This document shows positions 7,655-14,330 of a DNA stretch of 56,689 nucleotides, piece after piece; within the stretch, counting starts at the first letter, position 1, and the number at the start of each line of letters is the position of its first letter. The DNA lies in IMG/VR virus record IMGVR_UViG_3300032331_002769, positions 1 to 56,689 of that record. One strand, given 5' to 3'. The stretch comes from a virus. The notes under the pieces are model-generated. The model saw nothing but the letters and a program-made list of their open reading frames with translations, made no database searches and had not been told where the DNA came from. The position numbers and the translations under genes were made by a program.

Positions 7655-9241
7655 ATGACTAAAAGAATACTTGTAAAAACAGAAATGGACGAAATGCACC
7701 AGCATAAAGTTGAGAGAATTGTTTTGGGATCTATTTTATTATCCAAAAATGCAATATTTCAACTTGGTGGCGATTTCCAATTGAAGCTTTTTTCAGATGA
7801 ACAAAACATTGTGATTGCCGATGCAATTATAAAACTCCACGTTGAAAATATACCAATTGACTTATTGACGTTGGTTGAAAAATTGAGAAAAGAGCAAAAT
7901 TTAGAAAATGCTGGAGGAGTTATTTATATTTCAGATTTAATTTCCTCAATTTCCTCAACTTCAAATTTAGAGTATTATTTGAGAATGTTGCAACAATATT
8001 GGTTGTCCAGATACATAAACGAATGTTGTTCGGAAGCACAAGTTGAAATGATTGAATATAAAAAAGACGTTTTTGACGTATATGCCGACTTGCAAAGAAA
8101 ACTAGATTTGGCAACAAAAGAATTAGTGAGTAAAGATTTAATTCCACTTGGTTCAATACATACAGAATCAATGAAATTAGCGTATGAAAATATGGGAAAT
8201 AAATCTAGTGGAGTTCCTACTGGAATCCAAAGACTAGATCAACTTACAAATGGCTTTCAAAAATCGGACTTAATAATTTTGGCTGGTAGAACAAGTATGG
8301 GTAAAACTGCATTTTCAATTTCAGTTTTAATTGAGCCAGTCGTCAATCAAAAAATTCCAGTTGCTTTCTTTTCACTTGAAATGTCCAAAGAACAAGTAGT
8401 AGCCAGAATCCAATCAATTATAAGCAAAGTGAATGTTTCTAAAGTCGTAAAAAAGCAATTGACTTATGAGGAGATAAATCAAATAGTTGACACTTGCAAT
8501 TGTTTAGAACAAGCACCATTGTACATTGATGATACCGCTAATATTTCTTTAATGGAATTAAAAACCAAAGCTAGAAAAATGGTTCGTGAAAACGGAGTTC
8601 AAATGATTATTATTGACTATTTACAATTAATGCGTTCTGGAATGAAAATCGCTTCAAGGGAGCAAGAAGTTGCAGAAATTTCAAAAGGTTTAAAAGCAAT
8701 TGCTAAAGAATTAAATATTCCAGTAATAGCACTTTCTCAATTGAGTAGAAATGTTGAACAACGTGGAGGAAGCAAAGTACCTATGCTTTCAGATTTAAGG
8801 GATAGTGGACAAATAGAACAAGATGCCGATATGGTATTATTTTGCTATCGTCCAGAATACTATTCTTTATCTGAATATGATTGGGGAGGAACAATGCTTG
8901 ATACTCAAAATTTGTTTATGTTAATGGTTGCAAAACACAGAAATGGCGTATTGGGAGAGATTCCACTATCTTTTTACGGAGAATACACCCAAGTTACTAA
9001 CCATAATCTTAATTCTGCCTTATATTCTAGCGATTCAAGTAGTAGTAATTATATACCTAGCAATGCTTCAAATAATAGTACTTTAAGTCTAAATAATTCA
9101 GCAAATAGTAGTACTATGTTGCCAAAAAATAGTACCTTTGAGGACGTAAATAGTAGTACTAAAGTACCACAATTCACGCCAATTGATTTTAGTATGCCAA
9201 AAAGTGATAATGACGATTCAGAACCAAATACACCTTTTTAA
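7655..9241 (+). CDS. dnaB: DnaB-type replicative DNA helicase
   Basis: 528 residues. Residues about 12-110 form the DnaB N-terminal helical domain (VERIVLGSILLSKNAIFQLG), which hexameric loading and primase contact require. A linker follows, then the RecA-fold motor: Walker A AGRTSMGKT near residue 210, Walker B IIIDYLQL near 319, the arginine/sensor region (ISKGLKAIAKELNIPVIALSQLSR), and DSGQIEQDADMV. It should unwind the viral fork as a hexamer. The last 75 residues are a Ser/Asn/Thr-rich low-complexity tail encoded by repeated AATAGTAGTAC words, not found in ordinary DnaB. The adjacent DnaA-IV-like gene could supply helicase loading or origin recognition. No separate primase is recognisable. 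Confidence 0.95.
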   Translation: MTKRILVKTEMDEMHQHKVERIVLGSILLSKNAIFQLGGDFQLKLFSDEQNIVIADAIIKLHVENIPIDLLTLVEKLRKEQNLENAGGVIYISDLISSISSTSNLEYYLRMLQQYWLSRYINECCSEAQVEMIEYKKDVFDVYADLQRKLDLATKELVSKDLIPLGSIHTESMKLAYENMGNKSSGVPTGIQRLDQLTNGFQKSDLIILAGRTSMGKTAFSISVLIEPVVNQKIPVAFFSLEMSKEQVVARIQSIISKVNVSKVVKKQLTYEEINQIVDTCNCLEQAPLYIDDTANISLMELKTKARKMVRENGVQMIIIDYLQLMRSGMKIASREQEVAEISKGLKAIAKELNIPVIALSQLSRNVEQRGGSKVPMLSDLRDSGQIEQDADMVLFCYRPEYYSLSEYDWGGTMLDTQNLFMLMVAKHRNGVLGEIPLSFYGEYTQVTNHNLNSALYSSDSSSSNYIPSNASNNSTLSLNNSANSSTMLPKNSTFEDVNSSTKVPQFTPIDFSMPKSDNDDSEPNTPF

Positions 9242-9244
9242 ATT

Positions 9245-9757
9245 ATGGAACTAAAACACCACAAATTAGAATCTATTAAAGGTATCATTCTGGAATACTT
9301 AAATATACTACCAGATGAAATAGATTTTACCAAGCGAAAAGCACCTACTCCAACTATTAAAAAGATGATAGGTTACTTTGCTCAAAAGCATTTTTCAGCT
9401 ACCCAAAAAGAATTATCCGAATACCTAATTTTATCAAGTCATTCTGGCGTTTCATTAGGAATTTCTTCTTTAATGAGTGAAGTTGAAATGAATCCAAAAC
9501 TTAAAGAGCAACTCAAAGATTTAGATAGGATAATTATTGAAAAAGGACTTTCTAAACTTTCTGGAAAGAATAATGAGTGGTATTTATTTTTGGATTTAAA
9601 CAATTTTATTATCGCTACCAAAGGCAAAAATTCAGCATTATTTCACAATATGAATATCCATCAAGTGAAAGAAATATTAGGAGAAAGTTGGGAATACAAA
9701 GAACATAAAGGAACAGAAAAATTCATTTATAAACGACTTGCAAATGCAAAAAATTAA
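9245..9757 (+). CDS. DnaA domain IV-like DNA-binding protein
   Basis: 170 residues. Residues about 10-85 follow the order of DnaA domain IV: a helix ILEYLNILPDEIDF, the basic turn TKRKAP, then IKKMIGYFAQKHFSATQKELSEYL, matching the 'R-x-I-A-M-Y-L-A' helix and following HTH of DnaA. The AAA+ motor domain is absent, so this is a stand-alone DNA reader. It lies four bases after the DnaB gene; recognition of the viral origin and recruitment of DnaB is the natural inference. The C-terminal 85 residues are unassigned. A second protein of the same kind is encoded at 30570. Confidence 0.55.
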   Translation: MELKHHKLESIKGIILEYLNILPDEIDFTKRKAPTPTIKKMIGYFAQKHFSATQKELSEYLILSSHSGVSLGISSLMSEVEMNPKLKEQLKDLDRIIIEKGLSKLSGKNNEWYLFLDLNNFIIATKGKNSALFHNMNIHQVKEILGESWEYKEHKGTEKFIYKRLANAKN

Positions 9758-10442
9758 AGTTTTAGAACTGTTTGCTGGAAGTAGATCTATTGGAAATGTA
9801 GCCGAAAAAAACGACTGTCAAGTTTTTTCATCAGATATAAATAGTTTTGAAAAAATAGATTATGTGATTGATATTTTGGAGTTTGAAGTTGGTAAAGTTC
9901 CATTTGTTCCAGACATTATATGGGCTTCTCCTCCTTGTACTTTTTTTTCGGTTGCATCTATTGGACATCATTGGAAATTAGAAACAATTGGAAATACTCA
10001 ATTGCATACACCAAAATCAAGTAATGCCTTGATTGGAGTAGAAATTGTCCTAAAGACATTGGAAATAATTGATTACTTTTTAAATAAAAACCCAAGTCTT
10101 ATTTGGTACATTGAAAATCCAAGAGGTAAACTACGAAAATTAAATGTTATGTTGAACTTGCCTAGAACAACAATTATGTATTGCCAATATGGGGATAATA
10201 GAATGAAGCCAACGGATATTTGGAGTAACAATATATTTTCATTGTTTAATCAAAATGTATTTATTCCAAAAACTTGTTTTAATGGCAATACCAAGTGCCA
10301 CCACGAAGAAGCACCCAGAGGCTCAAAAACTGGAACACAAGGGTTGAAAAACGCATATACACGAAGTAAAATACCAAATGCTTTGTGTGAGCAAATTATT
10401 GAATCAGCAATTAATAAGTTAACAAACAAATCAAATAAATAA
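9744..10442 (+). CDS. DNA cytosine-C5 methyltransferase-like protein
   Basis: 232 residues from the ATG inside the end of the previous gene (an in-frame TTG two codons earlier is possible). Motif I appears as LELFAGSRSIG near residues 6-16, and the catalytic motif IV as ASPPCTFFS around residue 61, with the nucleophilic Cys after Pro-Pro. IENPRG near residue 122 resembles the ENV-type motif VI. The target-recognition region is very short, so sequence specificity may be limited. It could instead be a related base-modifying enzyme. Probable role: protecting viral DNA from host restriction. Confidence 0.75.
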   Translation: MQKIKVLELFAGSRSIGNVAEKNDCQVFSSDINSFEKIDYVIDILEFEVGKVPFVPDIIWASPPCTFFSVASIGHHWKLETIGNTQLHTPKSSNALIGVEIVLKTLEIIDYFLNKNPSLIWYIENPRGKLRKLNVMLNLPRTTIMYCQYGDNRMKPTDIWSNNIFSLFNQNVFIPKTCFNGNTKCHHEEAPRGSKTGTQGLKNAYTRSKIPNALCEQIIESAINKLTNKSNK

Positions 10443-10444
10443 TT

Positions 10445-10648
10445 ATGGAAATTCTTAAAGGAAACAGAATCAATGAATGTCTATATCAAAGAAATATGAC
10501 AAGAGCAGAGCTTATTGAATTGACACAAATAGATCCAAGCTATATGTCAAAAATCATCAATGGGAAAAAGCAAAACTTAAATTTAACAACCGCATTGACA
10601 ATAAGCAAAGCATTAGACTTTCCAGTAGAAGTTGTTTTTATATTTTAA
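10445..10648 (+). CDS. Cro/CI-type HTH transcriptional regulator
   Basis: 67 residues covering one XRE-type helix-turn-helix: NRINECLYQRNMTRAELIEL, then IDPSYMSKIINGKK, then LTTALTISKALDF. Length and spacing match single-domain phage Cro-like regulators. It sits inside the plus-strand early operon with no divergent partner, so it is unlikely to run a lysogeny switch with a neighbour. Confidence 0.85.
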   Translation: MEILKGNRINECLYQRNMTRAELIELTQIDPSYMSKIINGKKQNLNLTTALTISKALDFPVEVVFIF

Positions 10649-10661
10649 AATTTTAAAAAAT

Positions 10662-10886
10662 ATGCTTCCTAAAAAGTACGACTTAAAAGTATTGGTTTCT
10701 AAATTTCATTTTTGCTTTTGGATAGGTTTAAATCAAATAACACTAGAATCAAAAGAAGTAGAAATTTATACAATGCAATGTTTTTACCCGAAAAAAAATA
10801 ACACAAACGCAAAATTTATTCCTCTAAAAATGGCAAATGTTAAACCGCAACCATTTTCTATTCAAATCAAAAACAAAAAAAAATAA
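10662..10886 (+). CDS. Small basic hypothetical protein
   Basis: 74 residues from the ATG after the TTTTAAAATTTTAAAA leader; an earlier in-frame start lies inside the HTH gene. Lys-rich C-terminus and beta-like core. No family recognised. Confidence 0.55.
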   Translation: MLPKKYDLKVLVSKFHFCFWIGLNQITLESKEVEIYTMQCFYPKKNNTNAKFIPLKMANVKPQPFSIQIKNKKK

Positions 10887-10888
10887 GT

Positions 10889-11035
10889 ATGAAATTTAAA
10901 GTTGGACAAATCGTTTACTACAAAGGACTTTCTGGAACAGTTATAGAAATCATTTCAGAGAAGAAAAAAACTTACAAGTTGTTAGTTTTCAACAATCCAG
11001 TAATTGTTAATGAAATTGAATTAAAAGATGCGTAA
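10889..11035 (+). CDS. Small SH3-like hypothetical protein (48 residues)
   Basis: Sequence begins MKFKVGQIVYYKGLSGTVIE, a pattern of short beta strands with KxGQxVxYxG typical of tiny KOW/SH3-like phage proteins. The ATG has the exact AAATAAGTATG context, directly after the previous stop, and the gene overlaps the RusA-like start by eight bases. Confidence 0.6.
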   Translation: MKFKVGQIVYYKGLSGTVIEIISEKKKTYKLLVFNNPVIVNEIELKDA

Positions 11036-11513
11036 AGAATCTTTAGGTCAAACGTGGACAAATAACAATGCTTTTAAACCTCTATCAGAAAGCCAGTTTG
11101 AGTTGGACTATTCAAGAAAGATTTACATATTTGATTTAGTTCCAGTTGGAGCAGTTAGAATGACACAATCTGATAAATGGAAAACAAATCCTAATCACGC
11201 TGATCCAAATAAAAGACAAAGAGCAGAAGTAACAAAGTATTTCAATTTTAAAAACAATTTGAAACACCAAGCAAAAATGCTCAATTATGAATTGGGAGAT
11301 ACATTAGAAATAATTTTCCTTGTTCCTATGCCAAAAAGCTGGAGTAACAAGAAAAAAGAAAAAATGAATAAGCTTCCAGTTAAGACACGTCCAGATATTG
11401 ACAATTATGAAAAAGCGTTTATGGATTCGCTTTCTAGTGAAGATGGAAATGTTTGGAAAATTAATTCAGAAAAAAGACACGCCTATCAAGGCTCAATAAT
11501 TGTTTACAAATAA
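11028..11513 (+). CDS. rusA: RusA-like Holliday junction resolvase
   Basis: 161 residues. The family signature is clear: an N-terminal strand DLVPVGAVRMTQSDKW, the central MPKSWSNKKKEKM, then RPDIDNYEKAFMDSL with the catalytic-type Asp pair, and DGNVW. RusA-family enzymes cut four-way junctions symmetrically; in phages they resolve recombination or replication intermediates before packaging. The N-terminal 30 residues are an extension to the usual length. Confidence 0.85.
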   Translation: MRKESLGQTWTNNNAFKPLSESQFELDYSRKIYIFDLVPVGAVRMTQSDKWKTNPNHADPNKRQRAEVTKYFNFKNNLKHQAKMLNYELGDTLEIIFLVPMPKSWSNKKKEKMNKLPVKTRPDIDNYEKAFMDSLSSEDGNVWKINSEKRHAYQGSIIVYK

Positions 11514-11521
11514 AAATAAAT

Positions 11522-11686
11522 ATGAAAGCAGAAATCATAAATAATTGGAAAGACGAAGAAGTAATGCTTTTAATTCCAGTTGTAGTAATTGAGTTTAAAA
11601 AAACTGGAGGTATAGCCTTTGGTTGGTTAACTCATACAATTTTAATTAAATGGGGACAAAATAAGAGTAACCCAGAACAAAAATAA
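11522..11686 (+). CDS. Small hypothetical protein (54 residues)
   Basis: Begins MKAEIINNWKDEEVMLLIPV after a TAAATATG context, eight bases after the RusA-like stop and three bases before the methyltransferase start. The middle (LLIPVVVIEF and IAFGWLTHTILIKW) is hydrophobic and beta-like. No family recognised. Confidence 0.5.
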   Translation: MKAEIINNWKDEEVMLLIPVVVIEFKKTGGIAFGWLTHTILIKWGQNKSNPEQK

Positions 11687-11689
11687 AGT

Positions 11690-12322
11690 ATGAAAGTAGA
11701 ATCAATAGTGCATAACAAAAATTGTATGGAAGATTTAATAAATTATCCAGACAACTATTTTGATTTAGCAATAGTAGATCCTCCTTATCAAATAGGGCTT
11801 AATTCTTCAACATATAATGGAAGTGGAAAATTAAAAAATAGAGTTTTAAATCAATCAGCAAAAAAATTTGAAGCTTGGGATTTAAAACCACCTCCAGAAT
11901 ATTTTGAACAACTTTTTAGAGTTTCAAAAAATCAAATAATTTGGGGAGGAAACTATTTTGAACTACCACCTACACGTTGCGTAATTGCTTGGGATAAAAT
12001 GCAACCATTTCCAAATTTTAGTCAAATAGAAATGGCTTGGACTTCTTTCGATAAACCAGCCAAATTATTTAAGTACGATAATAGAACTGGCGGTAAAATC
12101 CACCCAACGCAAAAACCAATTGAATTATATGCTTTTTGCTTGAATAACTTTGCTAAAGAGGGAGATATAATACTTGACACTCATTTAGGCTCTGGAAGTA
12201 GCCGAATAGCTTGTCATTTGCATAATTACACTTTTGTTGGATATGAAATTGACAAAGAATATTTTGATTTACAGAATCAACGATTTAAGCCTTATTTTAA
12301 TCAACAACAATTTCAATTTTAA
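11690..12322 (+). CDS. DPPY-type N6-adenine/N4-cytosine DNA methyltransferase
   Basis: 210 residues. The catalytic motif IVDPPYQIG lies near residues 28-36, ahead of a C-terminal HPTQKP (about 138) and the SAM-binding motif DTHLGSGSS (about 163) followed by FVGYEID. This order defines the beta class of amino-methyltransferases. The target-recognition region between is about 90 residues. No restriction partner is encoded nearby, so it is an orphan methylase, probably for anti-restriction or for marking viral DNA. Confidence 0.9.
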   Translation: MKVESIVHNKNCMEDLINYPDNYFDLAIVDPPYQIGLNSSTYNGSGKLKNRVLNQSAKKFEAWDLKPPPEYFEQLFRVSKNQIIWGGNYFELPPTRCVIAWDKMQPFPNFSQIEMAWTSFDKPAKLFKYDNRTGGKIHPTQKPIELYAFCLNNFAKEGDIILDTHLGSGSSRIACHLHNYTFVGYEIDKEYFDLQNQRFKPYFNQQQFQF

Positions 12323-12325
12323 AAA

Positions 12326-12628
12326 ATGGAAAGAATTTATATTAGCGGTAAAATTACTGGCTTAGAAAATCCAGAAGAAATGTTTAATCAAGCTGAAAAA
12401 ATATTGACAGAACAAGGCTATGACGTAGTAAACCCAATGAAACTTAATCATTCCAAACACGACAAAAGTTGGGAGGAGTTTATGAAAGTTGATTTACACT
12501 CCTTACTTCATTGCGACAGTATTTATATGCTAAAAAATTGGCATAAAAGCAAAGGAGCAAGACTAGAACGTGTAATTGCAAAAGAACTAAATATGAAAAT
12601 TTACCATCAAACAACGTGGCAAAAATGA
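12326..12628 (+). CDS. DUF4406 / nucleoside 2-deoxyribosyltransferase-like protein
   Basis: 100 residues. Motifs YISGKITGL at the start, NPMKL in the middle and SIYMLKNWHKSKGARLE near the end match the DUF4406 family, small relatives of nucleoside 2-deoxyribosyltransferases common in phages. It may handle nucleotides, though activity of this family is poorly defined. It follows the methyltransferase by three bases. Confidence 0.8.
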   Translation: MERIYISGKITGLENPEEMFNQAEKILTEQGYDVVNPMKLNHSKHDKSWEEFMKVDLHSLLHCDSIYMLKNWHKSKGARLERVIAKELNMKIYHQTTWQK

Positions 12629-12753
12629 AAACAATTTTAAAAAGAATCCAATGTTTTTTTCTAGGACACCAATACAGATATTTGTGGGGAAATTACCATT
12701 CAAGTAAAGACACTTTTGAGTGTGAAAATTGTGGTAAAAGAAAAGAAGAATAA
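12625..12753 (+). CDS. Small zinc-knuckle-like phage protein (42 residues)
   Basis: The ATG overlaps the previous stop (ATGA). The sequence starts MKTILKRIQCFFLGHQY and ends FECENCGKRKEE. 'C-x4-GH-x-Y ... C-x2-C' is the pattern of DUF1660-like tiny phage proteins, a likely single zinc site (Cys, His, Cys, Cys). Last gene of the early plus-strand operon. Confidence 0.6.
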   Translation: MKTILKRIQCFFLGHQYRYLWGNYHSSKDTFECENCGKRKEE

Positions 12754-12847
12754 AATACACCTCTATCGCTTACTATTATAGTTTCGATTTTTTCCGAATC
12801 CTAATTAAATAAAAACTCCGAGATTTTAAGAGAATATCGCAAAAAAA

Positions 12848-12871
12848 ATAGGTGCAATAATTTGCACCTAT
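12848..12871. terminator. Bidirectional hairpin terminator between convergent genes
   Basis: Arms of 10 bases (core AGGTGCAA / TTGCACCT) around a four-base loop TAAT form a perfect stem, with an A-run on the left and T-rich sequence on the right. It separates the plus-strand early operon from the minus-strand OmpA-like gene and can serve both directions. Confidence 0.7.
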
Positions 12872-12896
12872 TTACCAATATTTTGCACCTATTTAC
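12861..12896. repeat. 15-base direct repeat at the convergent junction
   Basis: TTTGCACCTATTTAC occurs at 12861-12875 and again at 12882-12896. The first copy forms the right arm of the terminator hairpin; the second overlaps the stop codon of the OmpA-like gene and could form an alternative hairpin with the same left arm. Confidence 0.75.
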
Positions 12897-13372
12897 TTTG
12901 TTACTTCGATTTCAGATTTATCTGGCTTAACAATTGTAAATTCAACTCTCCTATTCTTTTCTCTACCCTCTGGAGTAGTGTTTGAAGCAATTGGTTTACT
13001 TTCTCCAAAACCATCGGTTACAACCTCATTAACAATTCCAGATTTTAATAAGTAATTTTTTACTGCTTCTGCTCTCTTTTTTGATAGCATAAGATTTGTT
13101 GATTCTGAACCTTGATTATCAGTGTGTCCAACAATTTTTAATTTCCAGTTTGGTGCTTTTTTCAAAACATTTACTAAATCGTCTAATGAAGCAAAGGAAT
13201 TGTCCTTAATAATTGCCTTTCCAGTTTCAAAAGTTAAATTATCAAAAACGTCTTTTAGAACTTCAATTTCATTTTTCTTTTTTGGTCGAAAATAAAAGTA
13301 AGTTCCAACTGCCAACCCAATAAATAAAGCTACAATTAGCAATTGTTTGTTGTTATCTTTTTTTTGAGCCAT
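12893..13372 (-). CDS. OmpA-like peptidoglycan-binding membrane protein
   Basis: 159 residues. Residues about 8-27 (LLIVALFIGLAVGTYFYF) form one membrane segment, followed by an RPKKK stop-transfer and then an OmpA C-terminal domain (about 40-150). The latter includes KIVGHTDNQG, LSKKRAEAVKNYL, GFGESKPIASN and NRRVEF, which are the peptidoglycan-contact elements. Membrane-anchored OmpA domains tie a membrane to the cell wall. In a virus with an internal membrane this suggests a virion protein that grips peptidoglycan at entry. Last gene of the minus-strand three-gene module; the start overlaps the transglycosylase stop. Confidence 0.85.
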   Translation of the reverse strand: MAQKKDNNKQLLIVALFIGLAVGTYFYFRPKKKNEIEVLKDVFDNLTFETGKAIIKDNSFASLDDLVNVLKKAPNWKLKIVGHTDNQGSESTNLMLSKKRAEAVKNYLLKSGIVNEVVTDGFGESKPIASNTTPEGREKNRRVEFTIVKPDKSEIEVTK

Positions 13373-14058
13373 TATGAAACAATTTTATCATTTACTGCAA
13401 TGTCCAACGCACCATTTTTACCCAACATTTTTTCAATGTAAGTTTTTGTAGTACTTGGAATATTTGCAATTACTCCTTGCAAATCTTTGGTTGCAAGTCC
13501 ATTTTTTTTGAAGCCACCAGAACCCCAATTATACTTAGCAATAATTCTATCCATTCGGATTTTACCATCGTCAGTTCCCCAACTTTCGTCAATGTATTGT
13601 CCTAAAATAATAGATCCAATCAAAATGTTCAATTCTGGATTTTGCAAATCAGCTTGTGTAATTGAACGTGTTTGTCCTTTAGAATCAAACTTAATTCCAA
13701 AACTCGCCAATTTATCTTTTTCAGCTTGTGATAATCTTCCTTTCAAAAACTCTCTTGTTAATACAAAGTCAGTATTTCCGCTTCCACCAGCAAATGTTCT
13801 ATTCCATTGCATCAATCCTTGTGTCGGAGAACTACTACCTCCAGCCAACGGATTTCCACCACTTTCAACCATTGTGAAAGCCAATAGAATCTCTGCTGGA
13901 ACTTTTGAAGTTTCTGCATAATATTTGAACCATTTACCATATTTCGCCCAAGTATTAATCATTTGGTCTTTAAGTCCTTGTCTTGTTTTGTACCAGCTTG
14001 TCGGAGAGTTTAGAACTACTGGACTAACAACTGGAACTGCTAATGTTAATGTTGCCAT
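13372..14058 (-). CDS. SLT-type lytic transglycosylase
   Basis: 228 residues. The catalytic signature is AEILLAFTMVESGGNP, with the Glu of VESGG as probable catalytic acid, then SSSPTQGLMQWN (the GLMQ motif of soluble lytic transglycosylases) and a later YNWGSGGFKK. No signal peptide or membrane segment, so it most likely works from the virion to open peptidoglycan at entry, together with the OmpA-like partner. The start has the shared leader (TTTAAAATTTTAAAA on the minus strand). Confidence 0.85.
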   Translation of the reverse strand: MATLTLAVPVVSPVVLNSPTSWYKTRQGLKDQMINTWAKYGKWFKYYAETSKVPAEILLAFTMVESGGNPLAGGSSSPTQGLMQWNRTFAGGSGNTDFVLTREFLKGRLSQAEKDKLASFGIKFDSKGQTRSITQADLQNPELNILIGSIILGQYIDESWGTDDGKIRMDRIIAKYNWGSGGFKKNGLATKDLQGVIANIPSTTKTYIEKMLGKNGALDIAVNDKIVS

Positions 14059-14074
14059 TTTTTAAAATTTTAAA

Positions 14075-14215
14075 TTAATTGGTTGAAACTAAGCTAATTT
14101 TTCTTTCGTTTTTTTGTGGATTTTGCGATTGAAATTTAATTCTACGCATAACAAAGTAACCACCAACTACCAAAGCGGTAATTCCAGCTACAATCCAAAG
14201 TGATTTATTTTTCAT
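14075..14215 (-). CDS. Small single-pass membrane protein (46 residues)
   Basis: Begins MKNKSLWIVAGITALVVGGY; residues 6-23 form a membrane segment, followed by MRRIKFQSQ and a polar basic tail. First gene of the minus-strand module, 25 bases behind a good promoter and 16 bases before the transglycosylase gene. Its plan (short N-terminus, one segment, basic tail) is shared by many virion-block proteins, so it is probably a virion membrane component. Confidence 0.7.
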   Translation of the reverse strand: MKNKSLWIVAGITALVVGGYFVMRRIKFQSQNPQKNERKISLVSTN

Positions 14216-14239
14216 TTTTCTCTAAATTTTATACAATGA

Positions 14240-14270
14240 CAAAAATACTCTTTTAACATTAGAAAACAAA
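14240..14270 (-). promoter_or_regulatory. Promoter of the minus-strand cell-wall module
   Basis: On the minus strand TTTG (14270-14267) is followed after 19 bases by TATTTTTG (14247-14240), an exact match to the Bacteroidota -33/-7 arrangement. It would start transcription about 15-20 bases before the small membrane protein. Confidence 0.75.
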
Positions 14271-14277
14271 AAGTTAG

Positions 14278-14306
14278 TTGATTTGCTCAAAATTTAGTAA
14301 AATTGC
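14278..14306 (+). promoter_or_regulatory. Possible promoter of the polyvalent-protein block
   Basis: TTG (14278-14280), 18 bases, then TAAAATTG (14299-14306), one mismatch from TAnnTTTG. It is divergent from and partly overlaps the spacer of the minus-strand promoter, so the two may be co-regulated. It would leave a leader of under 20 bases. Confidence 0.4.
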
Positions 14307-14330
14307 ATACTGAATTAAATTCTTACAAAA

